DNA of 64,000 bases. Source: Prolixibacteraceae bacterium. Its GTDB lineage: Bacteria > Bacteroidota > Bacteroidia > Bacteroidales > Prolixibacteraceae. Of the stretch, positions 26,743-34,805 are shown one piece after another. Below the pieces are notes generated by a model. The model was not told the origin of the DNA, did not search any database, and saw only the letters and a program-made list of their open reading frames with translations. The DNA lies in the NCBI GenBank assembly GCA_003506435.1, contig DOAQ01000017.1, positions 84,972-148,971 of the forward strand, in the 5' to 3' direction. Every line of letters starts with the position of its first letter. Position 1 is the first letter of the stretch. The position numbers were made by a program, and so were the translations under genes.

Positions 26743-29700
26743 TTACTTTTTTTCTGAATTGTTGATATTGATCTCCATTCCCTTGTTTTCCTCCTGTTGC
26801 AGTCTGCGTTCCTTCTCTTCCATACGGGAGAGTTTTTCTCCTGCAATTTCCAGTATGCCGTCTTCCTTTTCAGAATAGTTCTCGACAATACTTTTCAGGG
26901 TATGTTTGGCCTGAAATTCGTCTCCTTTTTGCAGATAAATATCGGCCAGCAGGATGAAACTTTTTGCCAGCCAATACTGGTGCGGCGTATTTTTCGAGAT
27001 GAAATCCATGATTTCCTTTTCCGACTCGGCCAGCTTGTTGTTGCGGAATAAAATTTCGGCAATCAGGTATTTGGCTTCGGCCCCTTCCTGCGATTTTACA
27101 TCGGCGGCAAGCTTTTCGAGTACCGGCAAAGCCAGGTCGTATTTTTCGGTCTGCACATACGAAACGGCCAGCATATAATTGGCTTCACGTTTCATCACAT
27201 CGGTAACATTTTCCGAACTGAGCAGCATTTTTGCGGCGTCGATGGTATTGCGGTAATCATCCTTGGCAAACAGGCAGCGCATCAACCCGGCGCGGGCCTT
27301 CAGCAGATTCCATTTCGTTGTTGACACCCGTTCCAGACGTTCGTATATATCCAGCGCCCTGGCAAAATTTCCGGCGTTGAAAGTCAGTTCCGACGCCTTC
27401 GCAAGCGCCTGTTCGGTAAACACATTGTCGGGCTGCGAAATTACCTGTTCGTAATTGGGCAATGCCGCGCTGAATTCACCGTCGTTGTACTGGCATTCGG
27501 CAAGATAGAACTTTGAGTTCAGTGCAAAGCTGCCTGCCGGGAATTTCTGAAGATAGCTTTCAAATTGTCCTTTTGCCTTTCTGTCGCCTGCCATAAACAG
27601 CTTTTCGGCGGCCATATAAGTAAGCGAGTCCTGCTCCGACACCGAGACATGAACACCTGTTCCCAGGGTTTCGGTGTACTCGAAATAGGCATTTACATCG
27701 TTCATCTCGACGTAATTATTTTTGATGCCCATAAGCGCGGCCTGCGCTTCTGCGCTGTTGGGGTACTTTTCCGGAACCTGTTTGTAATAGGAAACCGATT
27801 TCTTGAATTCGCTGGTGTTGTAATAAATGAGGCCCAGTTGCAGCAAGGCTTTCGGGGTAAGATTGCTTTGCGGGTATTCGTTCACCAGGTTCTGGTAATA
27901 GTTAATGGCAGCCTGTGGCTGGTTCTGTTCGTATGTGCGCCCCAGTTCATACAGCGCATCATCAACATACTGCGATTTCGGGAATACCTGCAACAGGTTG
28001 CGCAAGTTGCTTATTTTTTGTTCGTTTTCGCGCTGAAGGCCCAGGCAGAATGCTTTCTGGAACAAGGCATAATCGGGGTCGTACAGGTTCAATTGATACG
28101 ATTTGTCGAAATAACCGATTGCCATGTTGTAGTTGCGTTCAATAAAATAACAATCGCCCAAACGGTTGTAAGCATCGGCCAGTTTTTCACCCGGATTGGT
28201 TTCGCTGCCGGTAATGTATTTGCGGAACCACGATGAAGCATTTGTGTAATCTTTTTGCTTGAAGTAAGCGTAAGCCAGGTTGTAATGCGCTGTTTGGTAT
28301 TCGGGCATCGAAATGACGCCGGGCGAGCGCAAAAACCGGTTGAACCCTTCGACAGCCTTGTTGTAATCGCCTAAACGGTACCATGCTTCGGCCTTCCAGA
28401 AATTGGCCCGTGTTTCGAGATCGCGGTTGTACTGCCCGTTTTCGATTGATTTGCCAAGGAACCCGATTGCTGCTTCATAATCGAGGTTATTGAAATTTTC
28501 CAAAGCACGGTAAAAAGTCACCCGCTGATACGCTTTTTTTACCGAAGGGCTTTTCACCTTTATTTTATCGATGGATGCGACGGCATCGCCATAGTTGCTG
28601 GTACTCATGTACACCTGTACCAGGTAATCGTAAGCCGCATCGTTGCGTTCCGAATCGGGATACAGCGAGATGTACTTATCGAATGCCTTAATGGTTTCGT
28701 TGAACGGGCTGTACGAAAGCTCGTAGGTGATTTTCGCGAAGTTGAACAGCGCATCTTCCTTGATTTTTTCATCGTAATCCATGTTCGATGCCGCTTCGAA
28801 AGCAGCCCGCGCCTTGTTTTTGTCGTTGGTAACTACATAGCAGTCGGCCAAGTGGTAATAGGCATTTTGTGCCAGTTTGTCGTTCCCTTTCGAAGCATTT
28901 TCGAAATGCGGAATTGCCTTGGGTTCTTCGCGGTTCAGGTAATAACAGTAGCCCAGCATATAATTTGCCTCGCGTCCTTTGCGGTCGCCCGTTTCGAAAA
29001 AGAATTTGAGGTACGGTACAGCCTTGTCGAACTGCTGCAAATGGAAATACGAGTCGCCGATAATTTTTGCAAGTTCGGGCTGCTCTTTGGCATCCACCCC
29101 TTCCAGTATGGGGACCGTGTAATTGACCACTTCGGCATATTTTTCCTGTTTGTAATAAATCTGGCTGATATAAAACGGGATTACTTTCGCGAAATTCGGG
29201 TTGTCTTTCAACTTGTCGAATTCAGTGAGCGCCGTTTGGTAATTTTCTTTCAGGTAATGAATATGTGCCCAGTAGTAGCGGGCCGGTGCAGCGTACAGAT
29301 TGTTTTCTTCTTTTATTCCGAAGAATTCAGTTGCCGCCTCATCGTATTTTTCCATCGCAAAATACGAATATCCCTTTTGGTAATGCAGTTTTATCCGTTC
29401 TTCTTTGGTTAACGATGCAGCATTCACTTCCTTGAAACTGCGCAGCACAGCAGCATATTTTTTGTGTTCAAACTGGCTTGCTCCCAGCTCGAACCATGCC
29501 TGGTTTTTATACGGACTGGCCGGGTATCGTTCGGTAAAACCGGTGATCAGCGATTCGGCATTGTCGTTGTCCATCTTCACAGAACAGAGCGCTTTATAGA
29601 AACAAGCTTCTGAATGCAGCTCCGAATCTTCATCTGTCCTGTCCTCAATTTGCCCGAACAGTTTCAGGGCCGAAACAAAGTTATTTTTCCTGAAAAGTTC

Positions 29701-29817
29701 CTTTGCCGTTTGTATCTCCTGATCAACCGATTGATAATACGTTGTCTGTTGAGCATGTATATTTGAAAGAGGCAGATAAAATAAGGAGATCATTAAAAGC
29801 AACCTGATTGTCTTCAT
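26743..29817 (-). CDS. Periplasmic tetratricopeptide-repeat protein, 1024 residues
   Basis: Signal peptide (LLLMISLFYLPLSNIHAQ) followed by about 25 TPR-type repeats over nearly the whole length. Clear examples are AWYRLGDYNKAVEGFNRFL, LGRTYEQNQPQAAINYYQNL and LAECQYNDGEFSAALPNYEQ. The C-terminus is a charged helix ending MEININNSEKK. Such superhelices bind peptides or assemble protein complexes; the adjacent barrel gene 5 bases downstream is the likely partner. A TolA/YbgF-like or secretion-related role is possible but not shown. Unlike the 1452-residue protein at 12.6 kb, these repeats are the standard 34-residue type. Confidence 0.88.
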   Translation of the reverse strand: MKTIRLLLMISLFYLPLSNIHAQQTTYYQSVDQEIQTAKELFRKNNFVSALKLFGQIEDRTDEDSELHSEACFYKALCSVKMDNDNAESLITGFTERYPASPYKNQAWFELGASQFEHKKYAAVLRSFKEVNAASLTKEERIKLHYQKGYSYFAMEKYDEAATEFFGIKEENNLYAAPARYYWAHIHYLKENYQTALTEFDKLKDNPNFAKVIPFYISQIYYKQEKYAEVVNYTVPILEGVDAKEQPELAKIIGDSYFHLQQFDKAVPYLKFFFETGDRKGREANYMLGYCYYLNREEPKAIPHFENASKGNDKLAQNAYYHLADCYVVTNDKNKARAAFEAASNMDYDEKIKEDALFNFAKITYELSYSPFNETIKAFDKYISLYPDSERNDAAYDYLVQVYMSTSNYGDAVASIDKIKVKSPSVKKAYQRVTFYRALENFNNLDYEAAIGFLGKSIENGQYNRDLETRANFWKAEAWYRLGDYNKAVEGFNRFLRSPGVISMPEYQTAHYNLAYAYFKQKDYTNASSWFRKYITGSETNPGEKLADAYNRLGDCYFIERNYNMAIGYFDKSYQLNLYDPDYALFQKAFCLGLQRENEQKISNLRNLLQVFPKSQYVDDALYELGRTYEQNQPQAAINYYQNLVNEYPQSNLTPKALLQLGLIYYNTSEFKKSVSYYKQVPEKYPNSAEAQAALMGIKNNYVEMNDVNAYFEYTETLGTGVHVSVSEQDSLTYMAAEKLFMAGDRKAKGQFESYLQKFPAGSFALNSKFYLAECQYNDGEFSAALPNYEQVISQPDNVFTEQALAKASELTFNAGNFARALDIYERLERVSTTKWNLLKARAGLMRCLFAKDDYRNTIDAAKMLLSSENVTDVMKREANYMLAVSYVQTEKYDLALPVLEKLAADVKSQEGAEAKYLIAEILFRNNKLAESEKEIMDFISKNTPHQYWLAKSFILLADIYLQKGDEFQAKHTLKSIVENYSEKEDGILEIAGEKLSRMEEKERRLQQEENKGMEININNSEKK

Positions 29818-29940
29818 GGATATATTATTTGCATGTAAAAATAGAAAAATCGCAGGCTTTTAACCGTTTCGTCCCGATTGATTTCTTAACAGAAAACTGT
29901 TTATTACGCATGAATAGTATCCGGTTGCTCAAAAAAAAAT

Positions 29941-29948
29941 TAGTTTTG
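29941..29948 (+). promoter_or_regulatory. -7 element of the ftsE promoter
   Basis: TAGTTTTG is a perfect TAnnTTTG, 23 bases before the ftsE ATG. A -33 partner is not clear. Confidence 0.4.
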
Positions 29949-29971
29949 CAGAAGAACTTATCCCGAAAAAA

Positions 29972-30688
<717 letters not shown>

Positions 30689-30745
30689 ACGATCTGCTCC
30701 CGTCTGTCTCTGTGTTCCTCAAGGCAACTTACGGTTACAATAAAA

Positions 30746-31069
30746 CTGAGAAACTGTTTAAATTTAGCTCATTTTGATTTTTCAGGTTACCCCAACCCCT
30801 GAAGGGCAATGTCATGTAGTTAAGAAATTATAGAATTGAAACATTTGATATATTTTTTGTGGACCTTTGGGAATTAGTGGCTTTGTTGCTAATTTTTTCC
30901 TGCCACAACCCCGAAATTTCGGGGCAAAAAACACGAAGTATCCACAAAGAATACCTTAACTATATGACATTGCCCTGAAGGGTGGCCGAAAAATCAAAAA
31001 ATCACCCTTTAGGGTCGGGATATATTTTTTGATTTTGGGCATCATTTCAAATTTTAAACAGTTTCTGAG
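30746..31069. mobile_element. Outer MITE-like element (324 bp) carrying a nested insertion
   Basis: The ends are inverted repeats: AGAAACTGTTTAAATTT near 30749-30765 and AAATTTTAAACAGTTTCT near 31049-31066. Inside, TTTTGATTTTTC (30772-30783) matches the inverse of 30988-30999. The right half also holds a 13-bp perfect hairpin, 30990-31002 with 31024-31036. Without the inner insertion the unit would be a short palindromic element. No coding capacity. Confidence 0.6.
30807..30972. mobile_element. Inner MITE-like element (copy A) with terminal inverted repeats and a 10-bp target duplication
   Basis: CAATGTCATGTAGTTAAG (30807-30824) and its inverse with one mismatch at 30955-30972 bound 166 bp. 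CCCTGAAGGG occurs directly on both sides (30797-30806 and 30973-30982), as expected for a target-site duplication. The interior matches the copy at 40338-40490 over most of its length. Confidence 0.65.
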
Positions 31070-31085
31070 AAAAAATTCTACAAAC

Positions 31086-31718
31086 ATGAGACAGATAACT
31101 TTATCTTTAGCGATTTATTTTTTGACCCTGAATTTTGGATTTTCGCAACAGAATCAATTAAGACGAACTATGAAAACAGCATTAATAATTATTGACATTC
31201 AGAATGATTATTTCGAGAATGGCACAATGACACTGGTCGGCTCTGATAAAGCAAGCGAAAATGCGAAATTGCTTCTTGATAGATTTAGAGCAGATAGTTT
31301 GCCGATAATCCATATACAACATATTGCGACAAGACCTACAGCAACATTTTTTCTGCCAAACACCAAAGGGGCAGAAATTCAAGACAATGTAAAGCCATTA
31401 GGACAAGAAAAGGTTATTGTCAAGCATTATCCAAATAGTTTTAGGGAAACAGAATTACTTGATTATTTAAAAGGTAAAAATATAACTGATTTGGTTATCT
31501 GTGGCATGATGACACACATGTGTGTAGATGCGACTGCAAGAGCTGCAAAAGATTTTGGATTTAATATCGTATTGATTGGTGATGCCTGTGCAACTAAAGA
31601 CCAAGAAATAAATGGTCAGATCGTAAAAGCAGAGGAAATTCAAAAAAGTTTTTTAGCAGCACTAAATTATTTTTATACAACAATTAAGACAACCCAACAA
31701 TACTTAGAAAAAAAATAA
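31086..31718 (+). CDS. Isochorismatase-like cysteine hydrolase
   Basis: 210 residues from the ATG at 31086, giving an apparent export signal (MRQITLSLAIYFLTLNFGFS). An ATG at 31170 would give a normal cytosolic enzyme beginning MKTALIIIDIQ, and this alternative is quite possible. Catalytic triad Asp37 (IIIDIQNDYF), Lys113 (VIVKHYPNSF) and Cys146 (MMTHMCVDATARAA), with the cis-peptide Gly-Met-Met before it. The family includes nicotinamidases, isochorismatases and ureido or amide hydrolases; the substrate is unknown. Low GC, and the stop lies in TAAGTACTGCA, as in the PIN gene at 7065. This suggests a cassette-borne gene. The upstream region is MITE sequence that probably carries the promoter. 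Confidence 0.85.
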   Translation: MRQITLSLAIYFLTLNFGFSQQNQLRRTMKTALIIIDIQNDYFENGTMTLVGSDKASENAKLLLDRFRADSLPIIHIQHIATRPTATFFLPNTKGAEIQDNVKPLGQEKVIVKHYPNSFRETELLDYLKGKNITDLVICGMMTHMCVDATARAAKDFGFNIVLIGDACATKDQEINGQIVKAEEIQKSFLAALNYFYTTIKTTQQYLEKK

Positions 31719-32086
31719 GTACTGCAACCAGTCGGGTAGCCCGCATCAGGAAATACGGACAGGGAGAGGCTTTTTAATTATGGTAAAACGCTCCTCTATA
31801 TCGTCTGCCGTCCAGATGAAGATTTGTGATTATTTTAGTATCTCATTCTCCTCTCAAAGAAGTGTCATGCTGGAAACTTCGGGGTTGTTTCGGCATCACA
31901 ATACACCACTCATTATAGCGTCATGCCGAACCTTTCAGTCATTGAGGCTTACCGTAACGGAATGACTTCCCTCACAACAAAGCGTCATGCCGAACTCGTT
32001 TCGGCATCTCACGAAAACAATGGAAAGGTACGACAAAGCAACAGGCCCTGAAACAACCCCGAAGTTTCGGGGCAGGGTGACCCACC
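31719..32086. repeat. Gene-free nest of palindromic repeats
   Basis: Three GTCATGC[C/T]G-type units begin at 31864, 31920 and 31984, the last with the palindromic arms CCGAA and TTTCGG. A perfect 19-bp inverted repeat links 31873-31891 (GAAACTTCGGGGTTGTTTC) with 32050-32068. No credible gene is present. Confidence 0.55.
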
Positions 32087-32410
32087 GATCGGGCATAGCC
32101 GTCAAGCTAAAGATATAATTTTCTATTTATCAGCGATAAATGAAATACGACCACCCCGTCCCGGAGAAACCGGGACACCCCTCCTAAAAAAAGGAGGGGA
32201 AACCGAAGCAAGTTGCGGCAGCGAAAAACCACCGGGCTTTCCAAATTGTCACTGTCCCAAATTTCTCCTCCTGGACAGGAGGAGTACCCGAGGAACGAAG
32301 GGGGTGGTGGTTGATTGTTTAAAGTAAAATATAGAATCAGTAAAAATTATTAGTACTGAAAAATAGTTATTTACAAAGATTTATCTCTTAGCTTGACGGC
32401 TATGGCCGAT
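32087..32410. mobile_element. MITE-like element with about 28-bp terminal inverted repeats
   Basis: ATCGGGCATAGCCGTCAAGC at 32087 and its near-perfect inverse ending ATGGCCGAT at 32410 extend through GCTAA.GATA. The interior contains further fold-back sequence (ACCACCCC at about 32149 and GGGGGTGGT at about 32300; CCCCTCC near 32170 and GGAGGGG at about 32193). It is non-coding. Confidence 0.6.
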
Positions 32411-32425
32411 AGGGGAAGGGCTTCA

Positions 32426-32508
32426 AAGGAAAGGCTTCCCGACGATCAGTTTGGACATTTTCCCAAAAAGGAAAAGGTTCGCGACGATCGGTTTAGACGT
32501 TTTCTCCA
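32426..32508. repeat. Two diverged copies of a 42-base direct repeat
   Basis: AAGGAAAGGCTTCCCGACGA at 32426 and AAGGAAAAGGTTCGCGACGA at 32468 start units that stay similar through GTTT.GAC.TTTTC. Function unknown. Confidence 0.5.
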
Positions 32509-32552
32509 ACCCACCCCTTGTTTGAGCGAAGCGGTAACAAGAGGTAGGTTGG
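32506..32552. repeat. REP-type hairpin with conserved loop (copy 1)
   Basis: CTTGTT (32517-32522) pairs with AACAAG (32536-32541) around the loop TGAGCGAAGCGGT; an outer CCAACC/GGTTGG pair extends it. The same loop recurs at 33448-33460 with a changed but still complementary stem. Confidence 0.6.
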
Positions 32553-32560
32553 GGCGCACT

Positions 32561-32902
32561 TTACGATTTCGGCGCCACCAGTTCTTTCAGTGTCCGTTTC
32601 AGGATGACAACCTCCATTTCAAGCTCCTGGATGCGTTTTTGTTGCTGTACAACCGGCGAATTGTCTGCATCCGGGGGATCGTTGTAAGGAAGCTTCACAG
32701 CGATCTCCTTAAAAAAGTTGTATTGCAGTAATTCGCACCACTCCAAAAGTTTTTGCACCTGAATGGTGGGGCGTTGTAAACTGCCAAACACCGTCGAATG
32801 GCTTGTATTCATGCTTCGGGCCACATCGGCAACACATAAATTCCTTTTTTTCATTTCGCGCTTTAACATCGCGATCACTCGAATAGGTTCCGGTTTGTCC
32901 AT
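32561..32902 (-). CDS. Small helix-turn-helix DNA-binding protein with C-terminal coiled coil
   Basis: 113 residues. The N-terminal half has an XRE/Cro-like helix-turn-helix (VADVARSMNTSHSTVFGSLQ, about residues 24-43) and the C-terminal third is a heptad-rich helix (QKRIQELEMEVVILKRTLKE) suited to dimerisation. It is cytosolic. Upstream on its own strand, from about 110 bases before the start, lies an array of seven 41-42 base tandem repeats (33011-33303). That is an attractive candidate binding site for this protein, though not proven. It could also be an accessory protein of a mobile element, given the surrounding repeats. Confidence 0.7.
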   Translation of the reverse strand: MDKPEPIRVIAMLKREMKKRNLCVADVARSMNTSHSTVFGSLQRPTIQVQKLLEWCELLQYNFFKEIAVKLPYNDPPDADNSPVVQQQKRIQELEMEVVILKRTLKELVAPKS

Positions 32903-33010
32903 GCGAATCGTAATTTACAGGGTTTTGTGTGTAAGATAATAAAACCAGTTGCAAAATGCAAGTTCGTTTAACGTATTTTAGATGATAACTGATGTAAAAT
33001 ATGTTTTTAT

Positions 33011-33303
33011 TACCTTTCTGCCGGAGTTACTAATAAGAAATAGATTTGTAGCAACCTTTCTGCCGGAGGCGATAACAAGAAATACGTTTTTAGTAACCTT
33101 TCGTCCGGAGGTGATAACGAAAATAAATTTGTGGCAACTTTTCGTCCGGAGCCGATAACAAGAAATACGTTTCTGATAACCTTTCGTCCGGAGGTGATAA
33201 CGAAAATAAATTTATGGCAACCTTTCGTCCGGAGGCTATAACGAAAAATACGTTTCTGGTAACCTTTTTACCATAGATTCTAACGAAAAAAAGGTTATTA
33301 TAA
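33011..33303. repeat. Seven tandem 41-42 base repeats (iteron-like array)
   Basis: Units start at 33011, 33053, 33095, 33136, 33178, 33219 and 33261, most opening AACCTTTCGTCCGGAGG then GATAAC. Units alternate: even ones continue GAAATACGTTT, odd internal ones GAAAATAAATTT, giving an 83-base higher-order period. Lengths of 41 and 42 do not keep a reading frame, so it is non-coding. Confidence 0.85.
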
Positions 33304-33348
33304 CCCACCTTACCCGTTACTGCTAAAGCTCAAATGAGGGAAAATCTT

Positions 33349-33400
33349 ATATCAAATCGGGACAGGCAGTTACCGTTGCACTCAAACGAGGGTGAGTTAG
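33349..33400 (-). repeat. 52-base dispersed repeat (copy 1)
   Basis: Matches 33630-33681 with two mismatches (ATATCAAATCGGGACAGGCA start, GAGTTAG end). Its inverse complement carries CTCGTTTGAG..CGGTAAC, relating it to the REP hairpins at 32517 and 33442. Confidence 0.65.
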
Positions 33401-33433
33401 GCCTTCACAACCTTCAAGGTTTTTAAAAAAACA

Positions 33434-33472
33434 ACCTCCCACTCGTTTGAGCGAAGCGGTAACGAGGGGTTT
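33434..33472. repeat. REP-type hairpin with conserved loop (copy 2)
   Basis: CTCGTT (33442-33447) pairs with AACGAG (33461-33466) around TGAGCGAAGCGGT. Compared with copy 1, one base pair has changed on both sides. Confidence 0.6.
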
Positions 33473-33629
33473 GCAAACTCTCGTCTTTGACGAGTTACTT
33501 TGTTAATGCAGGTTTGTTTGAATTTGAACAGATATGAATAAGACATGAAATTAGCCATCACGAAATTGAAATGTTAAATCTGGCGTTTGTAAGAGTCGTC
33601 ACAGACGACGGGAGCTAACCCCCTTCCCG

Positions 33630-33681
33630 ATATCAAATCGGGACAGGCAGTTACCGTTGCACTCAAACGAGGAGGAGTTAG
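33630..33681 (-). repeat. 52-base dispersed repeat (copy 2)
   Basis: Second copy of the 33349-33400 unit. The gap between the two copies (33401-33629) holds the REP hairpin and no gene. Confidence 0.65.
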
Positions 33682-33726
33682 CCAGACATTAAAATGCTAA
33701 AATAAAGTTGTTTAATAGAAATGAAA

Positions 33727-33775
33727 GATAAAAAAAGTAGTAAGTTTATCGTGGTATTTACAAGTTAGCGGTAAT
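33727..33775 (+). repeat. Conserved 5' boundary sequence of an accessory gene unit (copy 2)
   Basis: GATAAAAAAAGTAG then TAAGTTTATCGTGGTATTT and ACAAGTTAGCGGTAAT. It matches 6161-6207. GTTAGCGGTAAT is the approximate inverse complement of ATACCGCTAAC just after the FRG gene (34623-34632). Confidence 0.55.
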
Positions 33776-33785
33776 ATTAAGTGCC

Positions 33786-34622
33786 ATGTGGAAAGAAATT
33801 CATATCGATAATTGGGAACACTATAATAAAGTAGTTCTCAAATTAAATCCGAAGGACTGGATCTTTCGTGGTCAAAATAATGTTGACTGGAAATTAGAGA
33901 CATCATTTCATAGAGCAGCAAAATATATTAAGGAGGTTAAGCGAAATGCGAAACAACGTGTTTATAATAGAGATAGTTACGAAAAAGAAATCATAAACCA
34001 ATTTAAATCTCAATATCACTTATACCAACCTTACAGTCCAGAGAGTAGCTCTAGCTTTATAGTAGAATTAATTAAAAATCCTACAGACGAAAACATTGAG
34101 GTAATGCTTGAATGGCTTTCTATTATGCAACATTATGGTGCGCCAACAAGATTATTGGATTGGACTTTTTCTCCATATATAGCCCTTTTCTTTGCAATGG
34201 AAAATGCACCCAATGACTCTTGTGTTTATGCTATAAACCAAAATGCACTGGACATAGAAAACAAAGATAATTTTGGAACTAACTATAAAAAGGACGTGAT
34301 GAAACCGAATAAATATGGGAGTTTATTTCTGCGAGCTTACGAACCTAGTTTTAAGAACGAAAGATTAGTACGACAACAAGGACTTTTTTTAGTTCCAAAT
34401 TCAAACTTTGCTTCTTTTGACGATATACTTGATACATACGATAACATTAGTGAGAATGCAATAAAAATACTCATTGACAAGGAATTACATTTTAAATTTT
34501 TAATTACACTAAAGAGAATGAATATCACATATGAGACTCTTTTCCCAGGTATCGATGGCTTCTGTAAGTCGTTGAAATTTTCACTTTTAGAGACTGCTGA
34601 AAATGTAAAAAGAATAAAATAA
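33786..34622 (+). CDS. FRG-domain protein
   Basis: 278 residues. It carries the FRG-domain motif WIFRGQNNVDWKLETSFHRA near residue 30 and the conserved core MQHYGAPTRLLDWTFSPYIA then LFFAMENA, with RQQGLFLVPNS later. No signal peptide or membrane segment. The FRG domain is named for its F/YRG motif; its biochemistry is not established, and it is often found in mobile or defence-like contexts. AT-rich and unlike the neighbouring chromosome. It is bounded by GTTAGCGGTAAT upstream and ATACCGCTAAC plus a long imperfect palindrome downstream, so it looks like a mobile cassette. Confidence 0.85.
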   Translation: MWKEIHIDNWEHYNKVVLKLNPKDWIFRGQNNVDWKLETSFHRAAKYIKEVKRNAKQRVYNRDSYEKEIINQFKSQYHLYQPYSPESSSSFIVELIKNPTDENIEVMLEWLSIMQHYGAPTRLLDWTFSPYIALFFAMENAPNDSCVYAINQNALDIENKDNFGTNYKKDVMKPNKYGSLFLRAYEPSFKNERLVRQQGLFLVPNSNFASFDDILDTYDNISENAIKILIDKELHFKFLITLKRMNITYETLFPGIDGFCKSLKFSLLETAENVKRIK

Positions 34623-34623
34623 T

Positions 34624-34760
34624 ACCGCTAACTTCAGCTACCCGTCAAGTCCGGCAGCAGTGGTTTTCGGTGGGCATCTTTCCGCCCGGGCTGCTTTTCG
34701 GCTTGACATCCGCCAGATGGCGGACGCAGTCCGCCCCTGCGTGTAGCTTCCTACGTTACC
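34624..34760. repeat. attC-like imperfect palindrome between two accessory genes
   Basis: Outer boxes are TAAC (34629-34632) and GTTA (34755-34758). Stems: GCTAC (34637) with GTAGC (34743), GTCAAG (34644) with CTTGAC (34702), GCAGC (34654) with GCTGC (34690). The lower arm carries two extra hairpins, TCCGCC/GGCGGA (34709/34719) and ACGCA/TGCGT (34724/34738). Size and architecture recall large integron attC sites, but the core boxes do not fit the GTTRRRY consensus well and no integrase is in the window. Confidence 0.55.
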
Positions 34761-34805
34761 TGCAACCCTAAATTGACACAAGATTGACAAACCAATAAAA
34801 ATATA

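Noticed and set aside
31029..31085. N-terminal extension of the isochorismatase-like protein to 31029
   Set aside because: These bases belong to the palindromic MITE end; the ATG at 31086 or 31170 gives a sensible start.
33011..33303. CRISPR array
   Set aside because: Units are contiguous 41-42 base repeats that vary along their whole length; there are no unique spacers and no cas genes.
33090..33308. 72-residue minus-strand ORF
   Set aside because: It only reads through the tandem repeats, and repeat lengths of 41 and 42 break the frame between units.
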